A stretch of 64,000 bases of DNA from Methanomicrobiales archaeon HGW-Methanomicrobiales-3 (GCA_002839605.1 PGYK01000003.1:1-64000); one strand, 5' to 3'; shown: positions 17,436-27,086, numbered from the stretch's first letter. A program made the numbers and translations. Notes: generated from the letters alone by a model not told the origin.

Positions 17436-18107
17436 TTACCCCAGGTTTTTGATGATCGTATTCAGGATCTCACCGGTCCGGTCCCGGTACTGTTTTGAGA
17501 TCTCCAGCACCTCTTCATAGGTCAGTACGCCGTCTGCAAGCCCGTTGGCATAATTGTCCACCGTGCAGATGGCAGCAAACGGCATCCCGAGTTCCCCGGC
17601 AAGCGTTGCTTCAGAGGCAAGCGTCATGCCCACGAGATCGGCGCACCGGGAGAGCGCGGCGATCTCGGCGATGGTCTCGAACCGGGGGCCCCGGGTCTGC
17701 ACATAGGTGCCGCCCAGCCGGGCTTTTGGGATGATGCGGTGCAGTTTCTCCGAGAGATCGGGTGAGAGGGACGGCATCACGTGCTCGATGGCGTGGTCGT
17801 GGATGGAGGGGATGTCGGTCATGCTCACGTAATCGGTGGGGATGACAAGCGAGCCCGGGCAGATCTCGCGGTTCAGGGACCCGGATGAACCAAACGCAAT
17901 GATGCGATCTACACCCGCGATTGCGAGCGCTGCCATGCTTGCCCGGAAATTGATCCGGTGCGGCGGGAGACCGTGCTGGTGGCGCATCAGGAGCGCGATG
18001 TCCCCGAGGAGGAGATCCGCATTGCCAAACGGCGTATCGATCCGCTTCTTTTCAAGCTGCGGAAGCGTGGAGAAGAGGAGGCTGGTCCCGCCGATGATGC
18101 CCAGCAT
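17436..18107 (-). CDS. S-methyl-5'-thioinosine phosphorylase (MTAP/PNP family)
   Basis: A 223-residue purine nucleoside phosphorylase of the MTAP type. Motifs: LGIIGGTSLL at the N-terminus, LMRHQHGLPPHRINFRA, GSSGSLNREICPGSLVIP, GGTYVQTRGPRFET and VGMTLASEATLAGELGMPFAAICTVDN-like pieces around residues 135-165. The protein is shorter than human MTAP and fits archaeal methylthioinosine phosphorylases, which act after DadD. The expected products are methylthioribose-1-phosphate and hypoxanthine. A GGGGG stretch lies just before the ATG. It is the first gene of the minus-strand run that continues through dadD, the metallo-hydrolase and DUF3006. Confidence 0.9.
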   Translation of the reverse strand: MLGIIGGTSLLFSTLPQLEKKRIDTPFGNADLLLGDIALLMRHQHGLPPHRINFRASMAALAIAGVDRIIAFGSSGSLNREICPGSLVIPTDYVSMTDIPSIHDHAIEHVMPSLSPDLSEKLHRIIPKARLGGTYVQTRGPRFETIAEIAALSRCADLVGMTLASEATLAGELGMPFAAICTVDNYANGLADGVLTYEEVLEISKQYRDRTGEILNTIIKNLG

Positions 18108-18280
18108 CAGCGCCCCCCCGCCGGCTTCTTTTGGAACACGGTCTTTTTCCTCGCGGTCATCTGCATGATATTCCTTATCCGTAAACTGGTTGGCAGGAGC
18201 AGCACTAATAACTAGCGCATTTTACCCGGAACAGGTTTCCGGTAAGCGTAAAATAGGAACACACACCATTATTTCTTTGT

Positions 18281-19405
18281 ATGGGCACCTTTTTCACCGT
18301 CAGCGACGAGGCGATAAAGAACGGCGAGTGCACGGACAGCTACTTTCTCCGGGCCGAAGAGGCATTACATGACGACAACCTCAACCCGGAAGTTGTCATG
18401 GAGGTTACCGCCACATCGCTTCCGGACGCGTACGCGGTCTTCTGCGGGCTTGCCGACGTCCTCGCCCTGCTCGACGGTGTCCCGGTGACGGTCGATGCCA
18501 TGCCCGAAGGCACCGTATTCTTCAACAACGAGCCGGTGCTCCGGATCAGTGGGAAATACCGCGATTTCGGCCGGCACGAGACGGCCATCCTCGGATTTCT
18601 CTGTCATGCATCGGGTGTTGCAACGGCAGCAGCACACATCAAAACTCTTGCGGGCGACCGGCAGGTCTTCTCTTTTGGCTCCCGGCGCCAGCACCCTGCC
18701 ATCGCGGCCATGATCGAGCGGGCTGCCTGGATCGGCGGGGTGGACGGGGTCTCCAACACCTGTGCCCCGGAAGGGATGCCGATTGTCGGGACCATGCCCC
18801 ACGCATTCGTGATGTGCTACAAAACCCCCGAAGACGCATGGCGGGCGTTTGATAAGAGTGCTCCCGCGTCCGTTCCCCGGATTATGCTCTGCGACACGTA
18901 CTGCGATGAGAAATCCGAGTCACTCAGGGCCGCTGCCTGCGGGGCGACCGCAGTCCGGCTCGATACCCCCCGGTCCCGGCGGGGAGACATGCGGGCGATC
19001 ATCGAAGAGGTGCGCTGGGAACTCGATTGTCATGGCCACAAGGACGTGAAGATCTTCTTGTCCGGCGGGGTGACCCGGGAGGACGTGATCGCGTACCGGG
19101 ACTGCATCGATGCCTTTGGCGTGGGTGGAACGATCGCCAATGCCCCGGTCATCGACTTTGCGATGGACATCGTGGAGATCGAAGGTGAGCCGAAAGCCAA
19201 GCGGGGCAAGCGGTGCGCCATCAAGCAGGTCTACATAAAGAGCGATGGCGGGCACGTCGTGCTGCCGGCACGGGAGAAGGCGCCGGAAGGAGCCGAGCCG
19301 CTCCTCGAACGCTATATCGAGAACGGGAAAGTGGTGCAGGACTCATGGATGCAGGACGCACGAAAGCGGGCAGCAGCGATGGTTGCCAAAATGAAGATCG
19401 CCTGA
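18281..19405 (+). CDS. nicotinate phosphoribosyltransferase, archaeal type
   Basis: A 374-residue nicotinate phosphoribosyltransferase-like enzyme: FFNNEPVLRISGKYRDFGRHETAILGFL-type N-terminal segments, FSFGSRRQHPAIA, DGVSNTCAPEGMPIVGTMPHA, RLDTPRSRRGDM and the phosphate-binding IFLSGGVTRED followed by FGVGGTIANAP. Reaction: nicotinate + PRPP + ATP to nicotinate mononucleotide in NAD salvage. GTAAAATAG (18248-18256) lies about 29 bp before the ATG, so the mRNA is nearly leaderless. It is divergent from the methylthioinosine phosphorylase gene. The C-terminus contains a lysine-rich turn (PKAKRGKRCAIKQVY). Confidence 0.92.
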   Translation: MGTFFTVSDEAIKNGECTDSYFLRAEEALHDDNLNPEVVMEVTATSLPDAYAVFCGLADVLALLDGVPVTVDAMPEGTVFFNNEPVLRISGKYRDFGRHETAILGFLCHASGVATAAAHIKTLAGDRQVFSFGSRRQHPAIAAMIERAAWIGGVDGVSNTCAPEGMPIVGTMPHAFVMCYKTPEDAWRAFDKSAPASVPRIMLCDTYCDEKSESLRAAACGATAVRLDTPRSRRGDMRAIIEEVRWELDCHGHKDVKIFLSGGVTREDVIAYRDCIDAFGVGGTIANAPVIDFAMDIVEIEGEPKAKRGKRCAIKQVYIKSDGGHVVLPAREKAPEGAEPLLERYIENGKVVQDSWMQDARKRAAAMVAKMKIA

Positions 19406-19502
19406 ATGCCGGCACCCTGTTCCATTGTCCGACCCGTATGCAACCTGAAAAACCGGCGTTCGAACCCACCGGTTTTAATAGGTAAAAGATAAACTGCGTT
19501 CT

Positions 19503-20645
19503 ATGGCGAAACCCGAAAAAACTCCGGAACTGAAGCGGACATGCCCTGCCTGCAACAGCCCGGTCAGGACGGGTTTCAAATTCTGTGAATTCTGCGGGAC
19601 GAGAATACCGGAACTCTCAACCTGTACCCACTGCGGAACCCAGTTCATTACGCCCAGAAAATTCTGTGACCTGTGCGGAGCCAAAGTTGTCCTTGAGGTG
19701 CAACCACCGCCATATGAGGAAACAGACGACCTGCAACCTGCTGTTGATGTAGATACTGAGGATTCTGGGGCCTGTGATGAGGATTACGGTACTTATGATG
19801 AGGAAATTCCGGAGCAGGATGAGTTCCAGGAAGACTACCCGGAGGAATTCGCAGGCCAGGAGGAGGATGAGCCCCCCCTTGATAAAGCAGGCGGAATTGC
19901 AGAACCGGATACCGATGAACTGCTGGAAAAATTCGGGAAGGAGTACCGGGACGATGAGACGCTTGAAGCCCCCCGCAGGTTCGGTTTTTCGTTTTTTTCA
20001 CGAGCCGGCAGAGGATCGCAGGCTCCGGCTCCTGCACGATCACCCGTTCCATCTTCAGATGGTGTCGATGACGCGCTGTTCCTCGCAAAAAAGAAGGAAA
20101 GACCGGCCAATCCGCGGGTAAACCTGACCTTTGTTATCGGGGGCGTACTCGTGCTGGCGATCCTTATCGCGGCAGGGTATTTCATCGTTCTCCCGCTGCT
20201 CGCGGAACCCTCAGATCCCGGTGTCCACAGCAGTGTAACGGTTGCAGATATCACGGATCTTCCGGAGGCAACCGCGGTCACGAAAATCCCGTACGGTTCG
20301 TCGGGATCCGGATCCTCATCAGCCAATCCGCTCGTCCCCCGGCCAACCGAGACGATCCCTTCGGGACAGACGCTCTACTTCCACGTGGACAAAGATCCGG
20401 TTACCGCAAAGATAACCGTCATCTTTGCCGGAAGTGCCGGGGTGGGCAGCATCAGCAGCGCTGAGGTGAAGGTGACTCACCCGAACGGGGCGGTGGCTAC
20501 GGGGATCATCCTGCCCCTGAAAGGGGTGAGTGAGATCACCCTTGATGGATCGAAAGAGACCGACCGGCTGGAGATCATTGCAACGATGACCACCGGCGAG
20601 ACCTACCGGGTCCGGGACGAGCTCCTTCCGTTGTGGAAGCAGTAG
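19503..20645 (+). CDS. zinc-ribbon single-pass membrane protein (paralogue 1)
   Basis: A 380-residue protein. The N-terminus has two zinc ribbons (CPACNSPV...FCEFCGTR and CTHCGTQF...FCDLCGAK). A long acidic, low-complexity linker (about 65-155) comes next, then a basic patch and one membrane helix (about 203-228). The outer C-terminal domain (about 280-380) is beta-rich: LYFHVDKDPVTAKITVIFAG, VKVTHPNGAVATG, LDGSKETDRLEIIATM and GETYRVRDELLP. The same domain order and matching C-terminal phrases occur in the gene at 21374, so the two are paralogues. TTTTAATA lies 26 bp before the ATG. A regulatory or sensing role with the ribbons inside the cell is inference. Confidence 0.88.
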   Translation: MAKPEKTPELKRTCPACNSPVRTGFKFCEFCGTRIPELSTCTHCGTQFITPRKFCDLCGAKVVLEVQPPPYEETDDLQPAVDVDTEDSGACDEDYGTYDEEIPEQDEFQEDYPEEFAGQEEDEPPLDKAGGIAEPDTDELLEKFGKEYRDDETLEAPRRFGFSFFSRAGRGSQAPAPARSPVPSSDGVDDALFLAKKKERPANPRVNLTFVIGGVLVLAILIAAGYFIVLPLLAEPSDPGVHSSVTVADITDLPEATAVTKIPYGSSGSGSSSANPLVPRPTETIPSGQTLYFHVDKDPVTAKITVIFAGSAGVGSISSAEVKVTHPNGAVATGIILPLKGVSEITLDGSKETDRLEIIATMTTGETYRVRDELLPLWKQ

Positions 20646-20754
20646 CGTTACGGGAGGTGGTGCCCGATTTTTACCCGGGGGAAATTGTCCCTGAACGAAG
20701 GTTCGCCCCCGGACTTTGAAAACCGGATGAATCTGTGAATATGTCTGTCCTGGC

Positions 20755-21215
20755 CCGGCCATTGCGCGACGATGGTGGCAATACGACCACTCTCAAGCGT
20801 CCGCGCAATGGTCGGGCTGCGGGTGCGATAGTGCCCCTTATGATCTCCTTTCGGGATTTCATACGGGTATTTCCCCGGACTTTTTTTTAAAAAAAAACCG
20901 AATTGATACCGCCGCGGGAGCGCCCCCGCGGGGGCGGCGGGGTTCATCATTTCCGGGGGTATGGGGGTCTCAACCCCCATCATCTGTTCCAGAAGAAGCC
21001 ATTTTTTTAGGGGAAAACCTGCCAGAAATCGTAGATTGATCTGCGATGGAGCCACGGGCGCTCGGGGTCTCATCGACCCTCGCCCCGTGGAACAGGCCAT
21101 ATATGGGCGCCTGCATCTGAATGCTAGAACCGGGGGTTTTTAGGGCTTGTCCCCTTGGTGTGCCTTCCCCTAATGGGGAGAGGGGGGCACCCTCGCAATT
21201 CCACAAAAAGACCCT
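20755..21215. repeat. intergenic cluster of dispersed repeats (E, A, C, D)
   Basis: The 0.7-kb gap between the two paralogous zinc-ribbon genes has no gene. It holds an E element in reverse (20755-20845, with CGCAATGGTCGGGCTGCGGG), an A element (20908-21015), a C element (21033-21095, GCGCTCGGGGTCTCATCG) and a D element in reverse (about 21130-21215). Confidence 0.65.
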
Positions 21216-21373
21216 GTGGGAATGATTTCACCAGATCAGAATTCTTCAGCAGCGGATGCACCGGAATTCCCAAAAGCTATGGAGAACTCCCGGCCCCGCG
21301 ATCATCAAAGCAGTTTTTAACCCCGGAAACAAAAACCGCGGATTTTTATAACGGCACTGACTAAACGCGTGTC

Positions 21374-22354
21374 ATGGAGGATCCTTCCCTGCCGTCCGGC
21401 ATCCTGCGTACCTGTACCTCGTGCGGGAGCCCCCTCGGGACAGATCAGAAGTTCTGCGAGATCTGCGGCACGAAAGCAGAAGCGCTGCCCGTCTGCCGGA
21501 AGTGCGGTGCCCTCTTCATTGCCCCCGTCAAGTTCTGTGAGCTATGCGGTACTCCGGTCATACCGGATGGGAGTGATCAGGACCCTCTGGACAAAATAAC
21601 GGTTACGGAGTCAGATCCGTACGACCATGATGAACCGAAAACTCCGGAGCCGGAACCAATAGACGTTACGGAGCCAACACACCTGCAACCCGGGCCGGAA
21701 GAGACTGAACCCGTCCAGACACCCAAGGCGGAAAAACCCCCCGCCCGGCCTTCTGACAATGCACTCTTCCTGCCGGATGAGGAAATGCCCGGAGGATCGG
21801 AAAAACCCCCGGCGAAAAAAACCTTCCCGACCACAGCCCTCATTGCCGGTGCGATTGTTGTTGTACTCATCGTCATCGCCGCGATATTCTTCATCGGCCT
21901 GCCGGCACTGCAGGGAGGCACGTTATCTGCCGGGACAGCACCGTTAACGGTCAACACCCCCCTCCCCGACCAGACAACCCTCCCGGCCACCATGCCGACC
22001 ATGACACCGACTCCGGTCCCGACTGACACGGCTGATCCATCCCTCCCGCTCCCGACCCAGATCATCCCAAAAAACCAGGAGGTCTTTTTCCAGGTCCAGA
22101 AAGATCCGATCACTGCTGAGATCACGGTACTCTTTGCCGGCGGACCGGGGATCAACAGCATCAGCAGCGGGGACGTGAAAGTGACACGCGAAGACGGGGC
22201 AGTAGTGACTGGCAGCATCAGACCCTCAAAGGGTGATACGGAACTGACACTCTCCGGGTCGAAAGGTTCGGACCGCGTTGAGGTCATTGCAATGATGTAT
22301 AACGGCCAGACCTACCGGGTCTATGACGAAGTACTGTCCTATAAAGAGCGGTGA
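21374..22354 (+). CDS. zinc-ribbon single-pass membrane protein (paralogue 2)
   Basis: A 326-residue paralogue of the protein at 19503. It has two zinc ribbons (CTSCGSPL...FCEICGTK and CRKCGALF...FCELCGTP), an acidic proline-rich linker (about 70-150), one membrane helix (about 157-180), a threonine/proline-rich stretch, and the same C-terminal beta domain (VFFQVQKDPITAEITVLFAGG, VKVTREDGAVVTG, LSGSKGSDRVEVIAMMYNGQ). A TTTTATA box lies about 27 bp before the ATG. The shared outer domain and variable linkers suggest a conserved ligand- or partner-binding module on the cell surface. Confidence 0.88.
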   Translation: MEDPSLPSGILRTCTSCGSPLGTDQKFCEICGTKAEALPVCRKCGALFIAPVKFCELCGTPVIPDGSDQDPLDKITVTESDPYDHDEPKTPEPEPIDVTEPTHLQPGPEETEPVQTPKAEKPPARPSDNALFLPDEEMPGGSEKPPAKKTFPTTALIAGAIVVVLIVIAAIFFIGLPALQGGTLSAGTAPLTVNTPLPDQTTLPATMPTMTPTPVPTDTADPSLPLPTQIIPKNQEVFFQVQKDPITAEITVLFAGGPGINSISSGDVKVTREDGAVVTGSIRPSKGDTELTLSGSKGSDRVEVIAMMYNGQTYRVYDEVLSYKER

Positions 22355-22459
22355 ATGGTCGCCCTGTAACGGCAACGCAGCCATCCGGGAATAAAACCGG
22401 CAGCAGCCAGCGCAATATTGATAATGCTGTGTCATCTATCATTGGCCTGAGGAGTGAGA

Positions 22460-22936
22460 ATGAAATTCTGCGGTGAATGTGGTACGGAGAACCCGGACAC
22501 CAACAGTTTTTGTAAGAATTGCGGGAAGGGGCTGAGGAAACCTGCGGGCACAGTACCAGAGGCGTCCCCGGCAGCCGGGCCGGCAGCAGTACCGGCGCAG
22601 CAGCAGGTTCCTGAAGCAGCCCCGATGCAGCCGCGACCCGTTGAGGCTCCTGCCGTAACTCCGGATATTCCGGGGCCGGGGGCGGTGCCAAAACGGACCT
22701 GGCTTGGCATCATCAGTCTCATACCGGCAATCTTCTCATGGATCCTGTACCCGGTTCTCCTTGGCATTGTCGCTGTCGTATTCGGGATAGCAAGCATCGC
22801 CCTTGCACGCAGGCAGGGAACACGATTCCCGGTTGCCGGAGTTATTGCCATCATAATCGGGCTTCTTGCCATCATTGTCAACATCTTCTGGCTCGACATC
22901 TTCCCGCCGCCACAGGTTCTGCCGCCGATCCAGTGA
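22460..22936 (+). CDS. zinc-ribbon multi-helix membrane protein
   Basis: A 158-residue protein starting at the ATG at 22460, with GGAGTGAG five bases upstream. Residues 1-25 form one zinc ribbon (FCGECGTENPDTNSFCKNCGK), then a proline/alanine-rich linker (about 30-80), then two to three membrane helices (about 87-150) of the DUF4190-like kind with a conserved arginine-rich turn (ALARRQG). A close relative lies at 28292. It belongs to the local group of zinc-ribbon membrane proteins. A B-type repeat follows the stop codon. Confidence 0.82.
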   Translation: MKFCGECGTENPDTNSFCKNCGKGLRKPAGTVPEASPAAGPAAVPAQQQVPEAAPMQPRPVEAPAVTPDIPGPGAVPKRTWLGIISLIPAIFSWILYPVLLGIVAVVFGIASIALARRQGTRFPVAGVIAIIIGLLAIIVNIFWLDIFPPPQVLPPIQ

Positions 22937-22969
22937 CGGTACCGGGTCACCGGTACGATCCCTTTTTTG

Positions 22970-23560
22970 CTCTGGTAAAAAGAGCCTGAACCGACAGGGT
23001 TCACACCCAAACGATGAAAAACACTCCCTTTTTCCTAGGTGGGTGCTCCGGTTCAGGGACTCGATACGGCACGGGGGGATAAATTACCGGATATGATATG
23101 AACCCGAATTGAGGCCGCCGCGGGAGCGCCCCCGCGGGGGCGGCGGCAGGAATCGCAACCGGGGGCATGGGGGCATCAGCCCCCATAATCTGTTCTTCTG
23201 GAAATTGTGTTTTTCATGGGAAATCATTCCCACGGTGTCATTTTGTGGAATTGTGAGGGTGCCCCTCCCCTCTCCCCATTAGGTGGAGGCAGCCTGCGGG
23301 GGCAAGCCCCCAAAACCCCCGGTTCCATCATTTTGGTTTCAAGTGCCCATTTACCTCCTGCTCCACAAAGGCAAGGGTCGATGAGAGCCCGAGCGCCCGT
23401 GGCCCCATCGCAGATCAATCTATAATTTCTGGCAGGTTTTCACCAGAGCAGAGAAATAAAAACCGGTAATTGAAGCCGCCGCACAGGCGCCCTCCGGGGC
23501 GGCGGTAACCCCCTATCATGGGGGTATGAGGGCAGTCAGCCCCCTGCATCGCTTCAGAGG
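22970..23560. repeat. intergenic cluster of dispersed repeats (B, A, D, C, A)
   Basis: Between convergent genes lie a B element (22970-23025) just behind the stop of the zinc-ribbon gene, an A element (23112-23223), a D element (23243-23330), a C element in reverse (23360-23425) and an A element (23472-23560). No coding potential is supported. Confidence 0.7.
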
Positions 23561-23578
23561 ATCTCACCAGATCCAGAA

Positions 23579-24784
23579 TTACCCTTCCTTTCCTGCCGGG
23601 ATCATTCCCAGATATGGGGAGAGGAACAACGCTGCCGCACCGGCCATGAGGAGAACCGTGCAGACAAAGAGCAGCCCCGAACTCAATACCGCGATGAGAT
23701 CGATTCTAGTGACGGCGCCGATGATCAGTCCCGCCAGCAGCCCGGCCCAGAGGTAAACAAATGGCAGCAGGCAGGAAAGAGCCGGGATTTGCCACTTCTT
23801 TTTCCCTGCCACCCACAAGGCAGAGAGCATGACAGGAAGGATATAGACAAGGCCGACCAGCGTCCCGCCGAATATGATGAAAACAACCGTTGCAACCCCG
23901 GGGCTGAAACTCAGTAGCGAATACACCCCCTGCGATAACAGGACAATGCCAAGAAGCGGCACAAGTACGAGACGCATAACCGGTTTCACCGAAGGATTCT
24001 CGTCAATCGTCCGGGCAACAAACGGGCTGAACGAGTAATAGATTGCGTTCAGGGCCGTGACGTACCTGGAGCCGAGGTAGTCCTGTCTGATGGTATCGTC
24101 CCGGAAGTCCCGCACGAGCTGGACCTCGCTTGCCATGGGAGAGCCAAACGTTGCCGTGACAATCAGGCAGTCGCTGAATCCCTCATCCCTTGCCGCTGCC
24201 TGTGCTTCTGCTGCCATCTCTGCTTCGCGCACCTCCGCAGCACCCTTTCTGTCACCGACAACATCATACACTTCTGCCCCCTCATGGAAGATTTCGGCCT
24301 GCTGCTCGTATTTGCTGTCGGACGTCATCTCCATTGCTTTATTGTAATTCCTTTCCGCCTCAGTGCACGCATCTTTTGTCTTCTCATAAAGGGATCTGGC
24401 ATAGGGATCTGCGGCATAGAACCCGGACGCTACGCCGAACGTGGATTTCTGTTCCAGCGATGCTGCCAGGAACGTGGAGACTGAGCCGGAGAGCCGGCCT
24501 TCTGCCTGCTCCTTTGCAATGTATGCCTCTGCCCGCTCATCATGCATCCGGCTGTATTCAGTACACTGGCGTTTCCAGTAATTTCCCTCATCGACAAAAT
24601 CCTCCGCGGTGTTCAGGAATACCGGGCGTTGCTGGCCCAGTTTCTTATCAATCATGGCGATGCCCTCTGAAAACGGTATCAGGAAGTCATCCGCGGTCAC
24701 GTCGCTTTCGGCATGTACCGGGGGAATACTAATTACCAGTATGAGAAGCACGGCCAGAAGTGGAAGATGCACACGCTGCCCCAT
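23579..24784 (-). CDS. secreted helical protein with CFI-box and multi-helix C-terminus (paralogue 1)
   Basis: A 401-residue protein. A signal peptide (about 1-26) is followed by a helical, TPR-like region (about 30-200) rich in Tyr, Glu and Ala with RNYNKAMEMTSDSKYEQQAEIF. The CFI-box region follows: CLIVTATFGSPMASEVQL, then VRDFRDDTI and YYSFSPFVAR (about 205-265). The rest has four membrane helices. The leader GTAAGCTGACTCCAAAGGG before the ATG closely matches that of the next gene. Family knowledge: CFI-box domains are named C-terminal conserved modules of unknown role. It is 50% or more alike by eye to the neighbour at 24974. Confidence 0.85.
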   Translation of the reverse strand: MGQRVHLPLLAVLLILVISIPPVHAESDVTADDFLIPFSEGIAMIDKKLGQQRPVFLNTAEDFVDEGNYWKRQCTEYSRMHDERAEAYIAKEQAEGRLSGSVSTFLAASLEQKSTFGVASGFYAADPYARSLYEKTKDACTEAERNYNKAMEMTSDSKYEQQAEIFHEGAEVYDVVGDRKGAAEVREAEMAAEAQAAARDEGFSDCLIVTATFGSPMASEVQLVRDFRDDTIRQDYLGSRYVTALNAIYYSFSPFVARTIDENPSVKPVMRLVLVPLLGIVLLSQGVYSLLSFSPGVATVVFIIFGGTLVGLVYILPVMLSALWVAGKKKWQIPALSCLLPFVYLWAGLLAGLIIGAVTRIDLIAVLSSGLLFVCTVLLMAGAAALFLSPYLGMIPAGKEG

Positions 24785-24973
24785 ACATGCCCTTTGGAGT
24801 CAGCTTACAAAAAGCATGCGCCCCGGCTTTTCCGCTCACGACCCGAAACAGCGAGTATCAGGGACCGGATTCGTGCAGGCAGGAAAGGGTTCGGGGGCAG
24901 TTGAACGGACGCGTTATGTACAAAAAAAGAGCCGGGTTCATTCACGATGCTCCTGCCACAAAGAAAAAAAGGT

Positions 24974-26179
24974 TCACTCATCCTGTCCTTTTGGCGAGAA
25001 TCCCAGGTATCCGGCGAGCTGCAGGGCCATTGCTCCGGCAATGAGGATTGCAGTACAGAAAAAGAGAAGGCCACTGCTGAGTGCGGCGACCAGATCGATT
25101 CTGAACATTACCCCTATCGCAAGAACAGGAAGCAGCGAGGTCCAGAGAAGGACAAACGGCAAAAAGACCCGTCGTGCAGAGACCCGCCACTGCCCCTTCC
25201 GCACAGCGATCCAGAGGGCGGCAAGCACAAGGGGCATGAGATAGACCAGCCCGACCAGCGCACCACCGGCAACAATGAAGACAACCGTTGCAATCTCCGG
25301 GCTGAAAGCGAGCAGCGAATAGATCACCTGCGAGATGAGCACGATCCCGATGAGCGGGGCAAGTACGAGGCGCATCACCGGCTTTGCGGACGGGTTCTCA
25401 TCAATCGCCCGGGCAACGGACGGGCTGAACGAGTAATATACCGCATTCAATGCTGTTACATAGCGCGAACCAAGCCAGGTCTGTTGCATGGTATCATCGC
25501 GGAAACTGCGAACCAGCTGGACCTCACCGGCCATTGGGGACCCGAACGTCGCCGTGACAATCAGGCAGTCGCTGAAGCCCTCGTCCTTTGCTTCTGCACG
25601 GGCCATAGCAGCCGATTCCGCCTCACGTACCTCACTGGCTCCATCCGCATCTCCGATAATGTCATATAATTCCGCCGATTCGCGGAAGATCCGTGCGTGC
25701 TGCTGGTAGTCATCGGGGCGTGTCAGTTCGAATGCCTTGTTATATTTTATTTCCGCCTTGCTGCAGGAATATTTCATAGAGGACCAGTCAATACGTGCCA
25801 TTGGATTCTTTTCGTAAAAATCATTCATCATCGGCGTTTCCTGGAGTGCAACACGGGTTTCAGCATTGACATTAAGCATCATGTCCCAATCGCTGCTGCC
25901 GACGTGCCCGACGTACGGGAGTTCGTTGTTTCCCATTTCTCCCTTTATCTGGAGTATATAGGCACGAAACTTTGCATTATAACTCCTGCTGTTTTCTTCA
26001 CATCGTTCTTTGTCCTTTTCTGCTTCCCGGATATAATCACTGGCATCCTTCTGGTAACCGAGTTCCGCACCGCCCAGTACATCGAGTAACTGGTCCTGAA
26101 CATCCGCATGAGCCGGTGCGACTGCAAAACCGAGAAGAAGAAGTACCGCGACAGCAGCAGCAAGCAGCCTGTTCCTCAT
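24974..26179 (-). CDS. secreted helical protein with CFI-box and multi-helix C-terminus (paralogue 2)
   Basis: A 401-residue paralogue of the preceding protein, of identical length. Signal peptide (1-24), helical region with AEIKYNKAFELTRPDDYQQHARIFRE-like repeats, then CLIVTATFGSPMAGEVQLV, RSFRDDTM and YYSFSPSVAR, then four membrane helices. The upstream sequence GTAAGCTTAATCCAAAGGG before the ATG is nearly the same as in the other paralogues, so promoter or translation leader was copied with the gene. The N-terminal half differs most between copies, as expected for a ligand-binding part. Confidence 0.85.
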   Translation of the reverse strand: MRNRLLAAAVAVLLLLGFAVAPAHADVQDQLLDVLGGAELGYQKDASDYIREAEKDKERCEENSRSYNAKFRAYILQIKGEMGNNELPYVGHVGSSDWDMMLNVNAETRVALQETPMMNDFYEKNPMARIDWSSMKYSCSKAEIKYNKAFELTRPDDYQQHARIFRESAELYDIIGDADGASEVREAESAAMARAEAKDEGFSDCLIVTATFGSPMAGEVQLVRSFRDDTMQQTWLGSRYVTALNAVYYSFSPSVARAIDENPSAKPVMRLVLAPLIGIVLISQVIYSLLAFSPEIATVVFIVAGGALVGLVYLMPLVLAALWIAVRKGQWRVSARRVFLPFVLLWTSLLPVLAIGVMFRIDLVAALSSGLLFFCTAILIAGAMALQLAGYLGFSPKGQDE

Positions 26180-26249
26180 ACATGCCCCTTTGGATTAAGC
26201 TTACAAAAAAGTAATGCCGGGTCCCGGGATTTGGGACCCGGAGCAGCTC

Positions 26250-26921
26250 TTATTGCCGCCTACGGTGGAGGATCACTACCGCGCTCATGACCCCGAGGAG
26301 TGGCAGCCACCACGGCAGGGGAAGGTACATATCAGATTCCGCGTGTGCCAGAGCAACCGCCGCTGCGTCCCGGACCTGTCCGGCTTCCTCTGTCTGGCCG
26401 AGCGCATCATAGATTCCCGCGCCCTGGTTGAAGATCTCGGCCTGCTGACGGTAGTCGTCCTCCGGAGTCTTATCGAGCGCTGCATTGTAATTCTGCTCTG
26501 CCTCATTGCACGCCGCAAGCATGGAGTCCCAGTACGTCTGTGCCAGCGGATCTTTCTGGTGGAAACCCGTACTCATGACATATCCCCGCTGCTGGAGCGT
26601 CGGGTTCTTCAGGTTGTTCATCAGCGCTGCCGTATCCGCGGCGGGGTTCTGCGCGAGCGCCTCCTGCCGGACATATGCACGCAACTGTTCGTCATACAGA
26701 TTGCTGTAGTATTCACATTTTTCCTTGTGGGCATTACCGGCATCGAGATAGTCCTGTGCTGTCCACTGGTAGGCGGGTTTCGGATCGGTCAGGTCAATGC
26801 CGAAAAAGTCAAGCGAAGCTTCCCGGGCAAGGTCCTCCGCACGTTCAGCATGGACCGGAACCACGGCAAGTACGATGAGAATAAGCGCGGAAAGAGCGGG
26901 TATCAGCAGGTCAATCCTCAT
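26250..26921 (-). CDS. secreted helical protein with single C-terminal anchor (paralogue 3)
   Basis: A 223-residue protein that shares the signal peptide and helical domain with its neighbours (AQDYLDAGNAHKEKCEYYSN; QNYNAALDKTPEDDYRQQAE) but lacks the CFI-box. It ends with one hydrophobic helix (LPWWLPLLGVMSAVVIL) and HRRRQ, the layout of a membrane anchor with a positive tail. Its ATG has the same AAAGGGGCATGT leader as the two CFI-box paralogues downstream. It probably displays the helical domain outside the cell. Confidence 0.8.
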   Translation of the reverse strand: MRIDLLIPALSALILIVLAVVPVHAERAEDLAREASLDFFGIDLTDPKPAYQWTAQDYLDAGNAHKEKCEYYSNLYDEQLRAYVRQEALAQNPAADTAALMNNLKNPTLQQRGYVMSTGFHQKDPLAQTYWDSMLAACNEAEQNYNAALDKTPEDDYRQQAEIFNQGAGIYDALGQTEEAGQVRDAAAVALAHAESDMYLPLPWWLPLLGVMSAVVILHRRRQ

Positions 26922-27086
26922 ACATGCCCCTTTACGCCGAAATAGAATAATTTAACCGTTCGATATTCACACCATGACCCTGCCGGCAGGCAGCCGCATA
27001 CCGGACAGATCCTGTGGTGCAGAAGAAGAAACCGCCCGGGCTGTTCCCAATCAGATGCTCTGGTGAAATCATTCCCAGGGAGTCAT

